64,000 nucleotides of DNA from the NCBI GenBank assembly GCA_018816735.1, contig JAHIVH010000061.1, positions 248,001 through 312,000 of the forward strand. Direction: 5' to 3'. The notes below the pieces were generated by a model. The model searched no databases. It saw only the letters and a list, made by a program, of their open reading frames with translations, and was not told where the DNA came from. The position numbers were made by a program, and so were the translations under genes. This stretch comes from Pseudomonadota bacterium. Lineage in GTDB: Bacteria > Desulfobacterota > Desulfobacteria > Desulfobacterales > JAHIVH01. Positions 1 to 9,765 of this stretch are shown one piece after another. How positions within the stretch are numbered: the first letter of the stretch is position 1; every line of letters starts with the position of its first letter.

Positions 1-15
1 TTAAAACGAGGCGCC

Positions 16-1749
16 ATGTTTAAAAATGATACGCGAGAAACCCCGACACTAAAAGTACTGCCTAATTTCAAACGATTGTTCGTGTTCACCCTCATCTCTC
101 TCCTGTCCATGTTCAGATTCAACACTGCCGCAACCGGATGTTCATCTTGGGCGCTCTCAGGTGACAGAGCCCCCATTGGTAAAACCATTATTCACAAGAA
201 CCGTGACAGAACGTCTTTGGCAAAACAAATTGTTGTCCGTATGGAACGATCCCGGCCGGAAGAATACGATTTTCTGGGTACCAAAAGTGTTACGGATGCA
301 TACTGCAATGCCGGTGTAAACAGTCAGGGACTGGCGGCAGCATTCAATTTGACATATGATACAGGCACTGTCGGCGGTTTTTCCACGACCCATTTTGTGG
401 AGTTGGTTCTAAGGAACTGTGCCCGGATAGGTGATGAAAATGACCCGGAAGGCGCGTATACATATATCAGTGAAAACTACGGGAATGTCAATAATTCAGG
501 AACGATGCTTCTCGCAGACCGGGAATGTGTTGCTGTCATCGAATTCAAGCCGTGCGCAATATTCAGGGGCAACTGCGGGATAACGAATGCCACAGATTCA
601 TATATCCACTCTGAAAATGCTGCCTTAAGCGTCACCAATCATCTGGTTAAACTTGAGAATGTATATTCCGGAGGAAATTCCGAAAGCCGTAAAAAATTTA
701 TTGATAATTTTTTTGCCGCCAACCAGAATAGAAATATCAGCTTGACAGATTGCTTTGATCTGTCACGTCATCCCCTGCTTTGCAAATATCCGGTAGAAAT
801 CGCCGTTACCGTGAGCGGCGTGACATTTGCAATTGATATGGCAAACCCTGAAACGGACAGTTGCATGTGGGTGGCGTTAGGCGTGCCCGATACTTCAATC
901 TATACGCCTTTTCATACAAACCTGCTTAAAAGAGATAATAATGGCGCAGGTAACTTTATTTTGTCGTTTAACCAGGCCATTAATGACAAATGGGGCGTAT
1001 GGAAGGAGGGAGAAGACACTCACAGGGAGGATGCAAGAATTTCCACACTTTCGCAAAACATTCAAAATAAAAATACCGCCAAAAGCCAGTCTGCAGATGA
1101 AATCAGAGATTTTGAATATACGCAGCTGTTTGTGGAGGCACAGTTGAGAAACAAGGGCTCAAATGAATTTTCTACGATGGACAAGTCTGTCGCCAGCATG
1201 ATTTATGGCAAAATGCACGATATTCTTGGCAGGCCTTATGTGGCTTACCAACTGGATATAGATCAATTTCCATTTGAAGGCAAAGAGAATTACAGGAACA
1301 GTTTCCGCGAAGCAGACAAGTACGGCTATTTTGCAATCAGCACCAGTGATGACTACCGCTTTAAAACCAATGATCCCGGAAATTATGACGAAAGCATGAT
1401 CTGGCTGGAATGGTTTATAAAATACAAACCCGAAGACATTTCATCCATCGAATTTACCTTTGAAGGTGCTGTGGGAAATGGGAATGATGGCCATGAACTC
1501 GAATTCTGGGTACTTAATGCGGGAAAGAGCTGGAAAGAAAAAAACGCCTGGGTTAAGGTGGGCGAATCCCACCCGATCAATCAGTATGCAGAAAACGATA
1601 GTCTTATCACGCAAACCCTGAACAAAAATATTCCGTCCTACATTGATGCAGACGGCATGTTCATCTGGGCCGTGGGGCTCCCCACTACCGGCCACAGTGA
1701 TTCTTTATATGCTGATTTTATTGATGTTAAAATCAAGGTCAACAAATAG
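16..1749 (+). CDS. Exported Ntn-hydrolase (acyltransferase / C-N hydrolase type)
   Basis: A hydrophobic signal segment (residues about 20-40) is followed at once by Gly41-Cys42-Ser-Ser-Trp, then by HKNRDR at residues 60-65. This pattern of a Cys exposed by processing followed by an Asn-Arg-Asp motif is typical of the penicillin V acylase / acyl-CoA:6-APA acyltransferase group of N-terminal nucleophile hydrolases, which cleave linear amides. Cys42 is the inferred nucleophile. At 577 residues it is longer than the usual 330-400; the last 180 or so residues look like a beta-rich extra domain I do not recognise. The ATG at 16 has GAGG at 8-11. It sits about 190 bp upstream of two YceI-type genes on the same strand. 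The substrate is unknown. Confidence 0.72.
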   Translation: MFKNDTRETPTLKVLPNFKRLFVFTLISLLSMFRFNTAATGCSSWALSGDRAPIGKTIIHKNRDRTSLAKQIVVRMERSRPEEYDFLGTKSVTDAYCNAGVNSQGLAAAFNLTYDTGTVGGFSTTHFVELVLRNCARIGDENDPEGAYTYISENYGNVNNSGTMLLADRECVAVIEFKPCAIFRGNCGITNATDSYIHSENAALSVTNHLVKLENVYSGGNSESRKKFIDNFFAANQNRNISLTDCFDLSRHPLLCKYPVEIAVTVSGVTFAIDMANPETDSCMWVALGVPDTSIYTPFHTNLLKRDNNGAGNFILSFNQAINDKWGVWKEGEDTHREDARISTLSQNIQNKNTAKSQSADEIRDFEYTQLFVEAQLRNKGSNEFSTMDKSVASMIYGKMHDILGRPYVAYQLDIDQFPFEGKENYRNSFREADKYGYFAISTSDDYRFKTNDPGNYDESMIWLEWFIKYKPEDISSIEFTFEGAVGNGNDGHELEFWVLNAGKSWKEKNAWVKVGESHPINQYAENDSLITQTLNKNIPSYIDADGMFIWAVGLPTTGHSDSLYADFIDVKIKVNK

Positions 1750-1941
1750 GGCGCTATAAAAAAACAGCCATTTCAATTGCACACCTATGAAAAGAAACTG
1801 TTGCCGGCCTGTAAGAAACCTGCTAACGCTTCACACTGACAAGACCCTTGGGGCACGTTTTAACAAACTCGTCAGATCATCCACTTTACCAGAGATTTTC
1901 AAAATAGTATCTTGAAAGATCAATTACAGATGGAGGTTCCC

Positions 1942-2571
1942 ATGTTAAAAAAACAAATCATTCTATCTATTTTTATTCTCCTTTTTGCAATAAATTTTCA
2001 GCCTGCCGAAGCAGATGTGCTTACGTTTGATTTCAATGACCCCAAAGGGGTGAACAGCATGAACATTTTTCTCGATTCCACCCTGGAGCCAATTACCGGT
2101 TTTGCATCGGGAATCACAGGGTCAGTGTCAATAGATATGCAAAAAAGGAAAGGATTAAGTGGAAAAATCACGGTTGAATCCGGCCAGATTACATTGGCCA
2201 ATAAAACCATGACCAACGTGCTTCATTCAGATGAATGGATCAATGTAAATAAATTTCCTTTGATTGAATTCACGTTTAAAAAAATCGTCCGCATCAACAA
2301 GCAGACAGATACCTTTGCAGACCTGATTGTCTCCGGCGATTTCATGCTCAAGGGGATCATAAAAGAAATGGAGATACCGGTGACGCTTACCTGGTTTCAG
2401 GATAAACTTGCATCCAGAAACCGCACCGGCAATGGAGACCTTCTCGTACTTCGGGCAACATTCAAAATCGATCGTACTGCTTTTGATATCAAACCGGATA
2501 TGGATTTTCTCCTGGTAAGCAAGGACATAGAAATTACCGCAGGAATAGTGGGATATGCAAAAAAAGACTGA
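1942..2571 (+). CDS. YceI-family periplasmic protein
   Basis: A 209-residue protein with a clear signal peptide (MLKKQIILSIFILLFA, cleaved near AEA). The body has the YceI pattern: an alternating beta-barrel with the block KFPLIEFTFKKI followed by a second half reading FMLKGIIKEMEIPVTL. YceI proteins are lipocalin-like barrels that bind isoprenoid-type or amphiphilic lipids in the periplasm. The ATG at 1942 is chosen over an in-frame TTG at 1912 because GGAGG at 1932-1936 is ideally placed and the signal peptide starts here. It overlaps the next gene by 17 nt, so the two are almost certainly co-transcribed. The ligand is not predictable. Confidence 0.85.
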   Translation: MLKKQIILSIFILLFAINFQPAEADVLTFDFNDPKGVNSMNIFLDSTLEPITGFASGITGSVSIDMQKRKGLSGKITVESGQITLANKTMTNVLHSDEWINVNKFPLIEFTFKKIVRINKQTDTFADLIVSGDFMLKGIIKEMEIPVTLTWFQDKLASRNRTGNGDLLVLRATFKIDRTAFDIKPDMDFLLVSKDIEITAGIVGYAKKD

Positions 2572-4069
2572 CATCATGACACCTGAAAAAAAAATGATCA
2601 GGGAATTTCCATCCTTCTATGGTCTCTTGCATTTGCGAAACATTCTTGTTGTTATTTTTGTTTTCATGATTGCCCGGCCCGGCCCGGCTTTATGTACACC
2701 CCCTACCGAAAATACCGATAAGCTGATTATATTCTTGCAGCAAACCGTCTCTCCGGTATCTGAGGCATTTTCAAACAGCCTGTTGCCGGAGATTCAGTCT
2801 CTTTCTGCACAGATGGATATTCCTGTTTCAATCGTTGACGTCAATAAATATGCGCCGGCTGAAGTGGCCATCACCCCGTTGATTGTTTTTCAAAATCACC
2901 GGGGTCGCTCTATTTACCAGGGACGCTTCACAACAATTGACAGGATCAGGAATTTTATACGGACATCCCGATTTGTCCCTCAAGGCGCAGAACCGAATAA
3001 AAAGGAAAATATTCCCATATGGAAAAATGGCCGGGAAAGGATCTGGGCACCTTTAAAAATAACGCCGGTTACCGGTCATCCATTAAAAGGACATGATCAC
3101 CAGGCATTTGAAAAACAGGCAGTACACGCATTTTGCAAAGGATTTTCCCATTTTGTCCTGATGAATTCGGTAGAACTGAGGCGTGCTGATCGCGGTTTCT
3201 ATATGGATGTCTATCCCTACCTGTCCGAAGGCGGCACACTTTTTCTGTCCATGGCTGTTTTTTCCCAATTCCATTGCAAAAAGCCGGTTTTTGAATACAA
3301 TAAAAATCCATTGGCCGGCCCCTGGGAAAAGCGGGATCAGCTATTTAATCAGGCCGGAAAAATCATGGAGGACGCTGTAACAAGGCTCATCTCGGACCCA
3401 CACAGCGGCGATGGGTTTGACATTGTACCGGACAGCATTCAGAAAATCAGCTGGAAAGACCTGGGGTTCGCCCTTCCCAAGGCTCCTATAAAAAAGGAAA
3501 CGGATATTGGTGTAGAAAAAACCCTTCCCCGGAACTGGTCGCTTGTGTCACCGGAACCGGACATGCCGCCGATGATTCAATTCCGGTTCCCTGCCCCGCT
3601 CGATCAATATTCCGGTGAAGCAAAACATCTGGCAGGCAGGCTCATCCTGCCGGAAGACATCCAAAAAGGCCAGCCCCAGGGATATATAAGTGTTGGCACC
3701 GCCTCCATAACCATGGGTGAACCGGACCTTGACAAAGTCCTTCAGGGCAGCGTATTCCTTAACACTGAAAAATATCCTGATGCCCGATTTGATATTTCAT
3801 CGGCAGATGGAGACAGGGGTTCCTTCGGGTATGGAAAACTTTCAACAGGAAGTGTACAAGGCACCTTCACGCTCAAAGGAAAAACCATTGTGTTAGTACT
3901 ACCCATTGAAATCGAACCCGTACTGAACGAGGATATGATGCCCCGGCTTCTTGTAAAAGGATCATTTGAGATTAACCTGACGGATTTCGCCATTGAAGGC
4001 GCAGATGGCCCGGAACCATTCAGACATATGCTTTTATTCGATCTGAATCTGGTCATGAAGCCGGAGTAA
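2555..4069 (+). CDS. Exported thioredoxin-like / YceI-like two-domain protein
   Basis: A 504-residue protein with an N-terminal membrane-spanning signal (about residues 28-46). Residues about 54-145 resemble a thioredoxin fold: LIIFLQQT, then a cis-Pro-like ITPLIVFQNHRG, but there is no CxxC, so it is not a standard redox thioredoxin. Residues about 340-504 resemble YceI (GYISVGTASITMGEPDLD, then KYPDARFDI, GTFTLKGKTI and SFEINLTDFAI). The middle part (150-330) is unrecognised. The start overlaps the upstream yceI-like gene by 17 nt, pointing to coupled translation and a shared role in the envelope. An alternative start is the ATG at 2576. The domain reading is by eye and the fusion is unusual. 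Confidence 0.6.
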   Translation: MQKKTDIMTPEKKMIREFPSFYGLLHLRNILVVIFVFMIARPGPALCTPPTENTDKLIIFLQQTVSPVSEAFSNSLLPEIQSLSAQMDIPVSIVDVNKYAPAEVAITPLIVFQNHRGRSIYQGRFTTIDRIRNFIRTSRFVPQGAEPNKKENIPIWKNGRERIWAPLKITPVTGHPLKGHDHQAFEKQAVHAFCKGFSHFVLMNSVELRRADRGFYMDVYPYLSEGGTLFLSMAVFSQFHCKKPVFEYNKNPLAGPWEKRDQLFNQAGKIMEDAVTRLISDPHSGDGFDIVPDSIQKISWKDLGFALPKAPIKKETDIGVEKTLPRNWSLVSPEPDMPPMIQFRFPAPLDQYSGEAKHLAGRLILPEDIQKGQPQGYISVGTASITMGEPDLDKVLQGSVFLNTEKYPDARFDISSADGDRGSFGYGKLSTGSVQGTFTLKGKTIVLVLPIEIEPVLNEDMMPRLLVKGSFEINLTDFAIEGADGPEPFRHMLLFDLNLVMKPE

Positions 4070-4219
4070 GGCATATTACATAAAAACAAGAGATAATTCC
4101 GGCCAGTATGTGATCAGCATCAACACAGAAAGAAGAATCATTAAAAAAGGAAGGGTTGCGCTGTCTTCCATCAAGAGAAGAATGCCTCGTAAATGTCTGT
4201 TTCATGTTCCTGTTAAATG

Positions 4220-5608
4220 TCAGTTGCCTTTTGAAATCAAGACTTTCTCCTCGTTTAATTTTTCTATCATCCATGGCAATTGCTGCTCCACACGCATCAA
4301 TGCCAGTCCCACATTCCGCATCAAATCCACTTGCGGCAAAGATCGTTCAAGATATTTGACAAGCCATGGGGCATCTTCTCCTATTAAACTGCCCGCAGTG
4401 TAGATTTGAATCGTATTCGGGCCATTTGATTCCGATTCAACTTCAACAAGCTCTTCAGCACCCAGAACAAGCACATCTCCCTTTGGGTTTTGAAAATAAA
4501 CAACATGATCATTATTAACGACATAATCAAAACTGAGATTTAGGGTAAGTTTCATCAAACCCACCCCATATTTCGCCTTGATAAAAATTTCCTTATCATT
4601 ATCCTCGCGAATTTTTTCTTTTACTTCGTCAAACTGTGTAAAATATTCAGGCATGCTTTTAATATCCCAGATATAGGGTTTTGCTGTTGAAAAAGACGCA
4701 GGATAGACCTGAACACCGGTGGCGAACTGAAGATTTTTTTCAATCCCATGATCATCGTATTTCTGTGGTGGATGAAGGAAGGTGGGTGTGCCAATTTGTG
4801 CCAGTTTGTATAAGGTATCTTTCAATTCAGGTTTTGTGCTGAAAAGCGGGATATCCTGTTTGCCCTTGTAAAGAGGTTTTACATGTTCCTTTTCGGATTC
4901 CGTTGAAAAGAGCTCCTTAAAGGATTGAACGACAGCGGAAGCTGCGATGGGAAGCAATGTGAACTTGGTTTCCGGATTTGAATTGATCATCAGGCGATAG
5001 AAAAAGCTGGCAGTGCTTAAATCCTGCCAGTGTGTCATCACTAGAAGTGTTTGATTTTCGGAAACAGGGATAAACTCCATTCTTGATACGCCCGCGTCTA
5101 CATCTCCTTTGTGAAGCAATGCGCAGAGGTCCCCATTGGCATCGGCTGTGTACTGCCAGTAAAAAAGAGACTTAAGCGCAAAGGCGCCGAGGTCATATTC
5201 TTGATAGAATTTTACCATCAAATGGTGATCGTTCATGGCTATAGGTTCGATTTTTTTTAATTGCGGCAATGCTTTCAAGGCCCCGTCAATCGATAGAATA
5301 CGCCTGCCAACGACATCCACAGGCTGGTTGATCACTGCCATTGCCGATGAATAGCGCACATCTTCGTATGATTTGACGGTTCCTTGGGTCCAGAGATCCA
5401 TTTTGGTGGGGGGTAACAACAAAATCAGCTGGCCGTCACCAATTAACTCAACCACATTGTTCAATTTTAAATTCATGTCTGTAAATCGGGGAACCGGACA
5501 TTTCCATTCGACAATATCGATATTCTTTTTCCCGAGCAAGGCAAGTACCGAATTCGGGTATATCAACACCAAAATAAGTATAATCATACGAAAATTAATT
5601 TTTAACAT
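4220..5608 (-). CDS. Exported protein with a SRPBCC-like region, function unknown
   Basis: A 462-residue protein with a signal peptide (residues 6-24, cleaved near VLA-LL). AAGGAG lies just upstream of the ATG at 5608. The region about 75-240, beginning RYSSAMAVINQPVDVV and ending with a long amphipathic helix before FKELFS, has the pattern of a START/polyketide-cyclase-like (SRPBCC) hydrophobic-pocket domain. A second similar unit may follow at about 300-450. No catalytic motif is visible. It stands alone, convergent with the YceI genes and divergent from the LOG-family gene. The SRPBCC reading is inference; treat it as an exported protein of unknown function. Confidence 0.6.
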   Translation of the reverse strand: MLKINFRMIILILVLIYPNSVLALLGKKNIDIVEWKCPVPRFTDMNLKLNNVVELIGDGQLILLLPPTKMDLWTQGTVKSYEDVRYSSAMAVINQPVDVVGRRILSIDGALKALPQLKKIEPIAMNDHHLMVKFYQEYDLGAFALKSLFYWQYTADANGDLCALLHKGDVDAGVSRMEFIPVSENQTLLVMTHWQDLSTASFFYRLMINSNPETKFTLLPIAASAVVQSFKELFSTESEKEHVKPLYKGKQDIPLFSTKPELKDTLYKLAQIGTPTFLHPPQKYDDHGIEKNLQFATGVQVYPASFSTAKPYIWDIKSMPEYFTQFDEVKEKIREDNDKEIFIKAKYGVGLMKLTLNLSFDYVVNNDHVVYFQNPKGDVLVLGAEELVEVESESNGPNTIQIYTAGSLIGEDAPWLVKYLERSLPQVDLMRNVGLALMRVEQQLPWMIEKLNEEKVLISKGN

Positions 5609-5859
5609 GGTTATCTCCTTTCAAGGATGTTAAATATCAGAGATTGTTTGTCCCCAACCGGATGAACGAAATCGTTGTTGCATTCAAATTATTGATTTCC
5701 GAATGTAGTAGCGATAGGTTGAATAGCGTATAAATACTTCGCAATGTTTGCTTTTAGTGGTTCAAATCTTGCTTTTTTAAAGGTAAAAAAACGATGATAT
5801 AACTGAACATCTTTTCTTTTGATATCAACAACCTGTTTCATATGTGAAGGAGTATTAGC

Positions 5860-7836
5860 ATGAAAGCCCATACACTGTTTAGAGGTTTCTATCAATCGGA
5901 CGATGGCGTGATCACCGACATCATTAAATCCGACGATCAGGGAATCACATTTACCGCCACGTTCACCATTCCGTCACCTCTGGTCAAGCAATTCCGCTCC
6001 CATCCTGAGCATCTGATTTTCAGTGAACGTTCACGAATCGCAAGACTGGGCATCATGATCAGCAACGAACCGCTGAATCAGGGCCATTTCACAAACGACA
6101 AGGTGGTCATCACAATGGTTGCATCATCTGTTATCACGGGCTATCCGGCCTTTCATCAGTTGAAGCCGTTTTTTTCAAAGGGTTTGAAAATCGGTCGTCT
6201 GGCCTTTTGCGATCCAGCCACCCTTTTAAACGCCAATGAAGTCCTGGAAGCAGTCAACCGGTCCGAGATGAAACTTCCGGCATCCACCTCTATATCCAGC
6301 TCCGGAGACATCCTGATCGCCCCCCATAATGTGATTTACAAAATAGACCCTTCCCTGGACAAAGAGACCCTGGGCAGGATTCTCCTCAGAAAAGACGGTA
6401 GAGAATTATTGAAATTTTACCAGAACCGGGAAACGGTCAGACAGATCATCATTCCGCCGGGCCAGGGTATTGTCACCACCTGTTCAATGTACTTGAACGA
6501 CCATTACGTGGTGCTTCAGAACGATATGAACCGCTTCGGCGAGTTGGGCTATCACCTTCCGGCCACGATCCTTGACCCTATCCGGACACGGGGCATCAAC
6601 ATTTTCCTTGAAATCATCAATCGAAGCGACCAGCCCATCGTGAACCCCATGATTCCAGCCAAAATCTACAGGGCTGCCAGAATTGAAAAGGATCTGTCCA
6701 TGGTTCCTGCAGATCGCCCGGCCCGTTTCCATTCCTATGAGACGCTGCGTGCCTTTGAAAAACGGTTTGACAAAATGGCGCCCTCAAACTGTTATTACCT
6801 GAACAAACCTGCCGCCATTCTTCCACTGGATGGGCCGGACATTGGGAATGCGGATTTATATATTAACGGCCCGGAAAAATATTGTGAAAACACAATAAGC
6901 GTCTGCGCCACTGACCGAAGAAACTTCAGGCCGGACAGTCGGTGTCCCCACCGGTATGCTGTGGCTAAAATCCCCTTTGACACCCTCAAGGGACCGGTCC
7001 CCCTTGTTCTCAAATATTTCCCAAACTTTCAGGAACATCACGATATCATGAACACCGTGTATAAGGGGTCAATCAATGCCATGTATTTTTTCGAACCATC
7101 CTTCGAACATGGTCCCTTCCTGTCCCAGCAGGACCATCACAGGCTTCAGGAGTATTTTGCCCTGGGCCTCAACGTATACTGGATCTCATCGTTGACCAAA
7201 CAGCTGATGATTTACACGGAACGGGACGGCATGGGGTATTTTGTTATTCCCGAAAAAATATCAGAATTTCACAAATCCATGCTTTTCGCCTTTTACGGTT
7301 CCAATAAGATACTCTCGGAACAGGGCAACAAACGCCTGGGGAATCTGATCAAGGAACTGATCCGGTTCTGGGGAAAAAATATCGGGTTCGTCACCGGAGG
7401 CGGGAGCGGGGTCATGGAAATGGCCAACGTGCTGGCCAGGGAAAATGGCATCCTCTCCGGAGCCAACTATCTTGAAATCACCGATCAGCCGTTGGTCTCT
7501 GAAATGGATTTTTGTCAAATCTTTCAGGCATCCTGCCGTCACAGCCGGCAGAAATGGTTTGAAGTCACCTCTTTCCCCATTTTCAACGTCGGCGGCCTGG
7601 GCACCCTGGAAGAACTCGGCATCACCCTTTGCAACATGAAACTGTCTATCAGCGAAAAGGTGCCCCTGGTACTTTTTGACACTGAAAAATCGGGTTACTG
7701 GAACGGGGTCGAAACCCAAATCCTTTCAATGATCCACAGCAACCGGGCCCCCTCCTGGGCAGAGGAGAATCTGGTCATCACCAGTGATCCAAATGAGGTA
7801 ATAGATGCGTATCGGAAACAGCTGAGACTTTTTTAA
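5860..7836 (+). CDS. LOG-family (lysine-decarboxylase-like) protein with large N-terminal domain
   Basis: A 658-residue cytosolic protein preceded by GAAGGAG at 5846-5852. The C-terminal 185 residues are a Rossmann-type LOG domain: FAFYGSNK near 475, TGGGSGVMEMAN, then R560-H-S-R-Q-K565 and VGGLGTLEE at 577-585. The last corresponds to PGGxGTxxE, which binds the phosphoribosyl substrate in cytokinin-activating LOG nucleotide hydrolases. The Pro is Val here, but the Glu and Arg/Lys residues are kept. Residues 1-470 match nothing I recognise; the block PILDPIRTRGINIF and later Cys/Arg-rich stretches could hold a second catalytic or binding site. Single LOG proteins have about 200 residues. It converges on the six-gene operon (gap 68 bp). 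Confidence 0.72.
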   Translation: MKAHTLFRGFYQSDDGVITDIIKSDDQGITFTATFTIPSPLVKQFRSHPEHLIFSERSRIARLGIMISNEPLNQGHFTNDKVVITMVASSVITGYPAFHQLKPFFSKGLKIGRLAFCDPATLLNANEVLEAVNRSEMKLPASTSISSSGDILIAPHNVIYKIDPSLDKETLGRILLRKDGRELLKFYQNRETVRQIIIPPGQGIVTTCSMYLNDHYVVLQNDMNRFGELGYHLPATILDPIRTRGINIFLEIINRSDQPIVNPMIPAKIYRAARIEKDLSMVPADRPARFHSYETLRAFEKRFDKMAPSNCYYLNKPAAILPLDGPDIGNADLYINGPEKYCENTISVCATDRRNFRPDSRCPHRYAVAKIPFDTLKGPVPLVLKYFPNFQEHHDIMNTVYKGSINAMYFFEPSFEHGPFLSQQDHHRLQEYFALGLNVYWISSLTKQLMIYTERDGMGYFVIPEKISEFHKSMLFAFYGSNKILSEQGNKRLGNLIKELIRFWGKNIGFVTGGGSGVMEMANVLARENGILSGANYLEITDQPLVSEMDFCQIFQASCRHSRQKWFEVTSFPIFNVGGLGTLEELGITLCNMKLSISEKVPLVLFDTEKSGYWNGVETQILSMIHSNRAPSWAEENLVITSDPNEVIDAYRKQLRLF

Positions 7837-7904
7837 AAAAAATTCCGTGTGGTGCCAGACAATGCAAAGTGGTGTTTAAAAAAAATAGAGTTTTGCAGAC
7901 CAAT

Positions 7905-9734
7905 TCATTGAACGGCCAGCTGAAAATCCTTTGCTGCTTTGAATGCACTTCTGCTATAGGATTGCACATGGATTTTTCTGCCGTTCTGAATGGAGACATC
8001 GCCGTAATCATAAGCAAGGACATATTTGCTCAATGCCTCTAGAACAATGGCAACAGTGTAGGCCTCTGATCGCCAATGGGCGGTGTCTTGATAGGATGAG
8101 GAGAAGAACAGTCCGGAATCCCAGGATAGTGCTTTGTCGAACATATTTTTAGGTTCGAGGTCCCTGTTAAAGGTGTCGGTATTATGCAGCGAAACGGGCC
8201 GCTGATGCCTGAGAAGGTATCTGATCCCTTTTTTGATTGCTGTTTCATACTCGGATAAATAAGCGGCATCGTCTGCAATCTGCCGCCCTATGTTTAAAAG
8301 CGATATCACCCCCAGGGCAGTGGAAAGGTCCGTTGTCGGGTCAGCACCTCCTGGAAATGAGCCGTCATCGTTTTGCAGGGAAACCATGTCAACCAAGAGC
8401 GTGTGCATGGCATTCGTCAAATCCGGATGATCGGCACCGCCATCCCTGAACGCCCGGGTGACAGAAAAAGGAAAAATCATTTTCTGTGGGTAGTAAAGAC
8501 CACATTCCGGCCATTGAGAATCATCGATGGCCTTCACGACCAGCTGAATGGCGGCCTCATATCCAGCGTCATCATTCTCCCCCAATAACGCTTTTGCAAA
8601 GATCACGTTGGCATTGACCACACAATCCACATTGTTTACGCCCAGGGGGATCACACCGGTTTCCGGCGTGTCAAAAGCAGAAAGTGTTTCATCCTTCAAC
8701 CAGGTCAGGTATGCACCGGAATCTTTCCCTTTCCAGTCATCCTTGCCAAAATATTCCTTGCTCCGGTTCAAGTCCCGGTAATTGTCCACGATCGAAAGTG
8801 CAGGTTCGTCAACCATGAAATTCGCTTCAGCCGAATAATACGGATCAGCCGATTCCGGATCGAATTCGCCGCTGTGAAGCTTTTGTATCACGACAGCCAC
8901 GGAGGTATCGTCTGCGTCATCCGGCATGTTAAAAAATGCGTCCGCACCATAAGGGTTCAATTCCTTATCGATGCACATCGCAAGCCACCAGTCCGGGGCA
9001 GTATCAAGCCCAGTGTTACTGATCTTCCGCAAAGGATCGAGTTCGGGGCTGGTTTTCAACCACACAAAAAATCCAATCAGATCTGAAGGGATATTAAACG
9101 GTCCGGTTACCGGAGCATCGCTTGTTTTCCCCGGAAATTCCAGCCAGAAATTGTATGCGTCGCCGCGCTTGAAATTGTTCATGCACTGCATGGCCTGTTT
9201 TCTCATATCGCGGATCACTTTGGACGATTCTGGCAGGTTATCCTCTTTAAACAGATACAGCGGATAGGTAATGGCAGCAGTCATGAAGAGACTCGAGTCT
9301 TGAAGGGTGACAACCGATTCGCCATCAGCATTGCCGATTTTTGCAGGTAGAAAATTCACATAACTTGCCCACTCCCCGATCTCGTTTTTCAGCACGATAC
9401 CCGGTATCGGCGTCGGCAATTCAAATGTGCATTCTTCATACTGCAGGGAATTGATCTTAAAGGCAGTCACACACCCGTCCCCAATGCTCGAATCAAATGA
9501 ACAGGATCTGATGCCCTCCCTGTCTCTGATCTGATGATCGTCCAGATATAACAGCGCACCCATGATTGCCGTCTTGACATAGGGATTTGCTGAACGTGTT
9601 TCGATGACCTGATCACGATCGGGTGAATCGCAGGCAACCATGCCTGAAATGAATTGAACCAGAAAGATTGAAAACACTATATGCTTTGCATACCTGCATG
9701 TAAAAAGGAAATTCACTGCTCTTTCTGTCGCCAT
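7905..9734 (-). CDS. Predicted lipoprotein with alpha/alpha-toroid-like repeats
   Basis: A 609-residue protein. A hydrophobic segment ends in GMVAC, giving a plausible lipobox with Cys35 as lipidated residue. Several blocks resemble helical-pair repeats of alpha/alpha-toroid (terpenoid-cyclase/prenyltransferase-like) proteins: LQNDDGSFPGG followed by STALGVISLLNIGRQ, then GIRYLLRHQ and EAYTVAIVLEALSKY. No catalytic motif was found, so a scaffold or glycan/lipid-binding role is as likely as an enzyme. It is the last gene of the minus-strand operon, 31 bp after the patatin gene, so it is probably the surface-exposed member of the set. The fold assignment is tentative. Confidence 0.6.
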   Translation of the reverse strand: MATERAVNFLFTCRYAKHIVFSIFLVQFISGMVACDSPDRDQVIETRSANPYVKTAIMGALLYLDDHQIRDREGIRSCSFDSSIGDGCVTAFKINSLQYEECTFELPTPIPGIVLKNEIGEWASYVNFLPAKIGNADGESVVTLQDSSLFMTAAITYPLYLFKEDNLPESSKVIRDMRKQAMQCMNNFKRGDAYNFWLEFPGKTSDAPVTGPFNIPSDLIGFFVWLKTSPELDPLRKISNTGLDTAPDWWLAMCIDKELNPYGADAFFNMPDDADDTSVAVVIQKLHSGEFDPESADPYYSAEANFMVDEPALSIVDNYRDLNRSKEYFGKDDWKGKDSGAYLTWLKDETLSAFDTPETGVIPLGVNNVDCVVNANVIFAKALLGENDDAGYEAAIQLVVKAIDDSQWPECGLYYPQKMIFPFSVTRAFRDGGADHPDLTNAMHTLLVDMVSLQNDDGSFPGGADPTTDLSTALGVISLLNIGRQIADDAAYLSEYETAIKKGIRYLLRHQRPVSLHNTDTFNRDLEPKNMFDKALSWDSGLFFSSSYQDTAHWRSEAYTVAIVLEALSKYVLAYDYGDVSIQNGRKIHVQSYSRSAFKAAKDFQLAVQ

Positions 9735-9765
9735 TTAAAAATTCTCCTTTAGGATTAAATACAAA

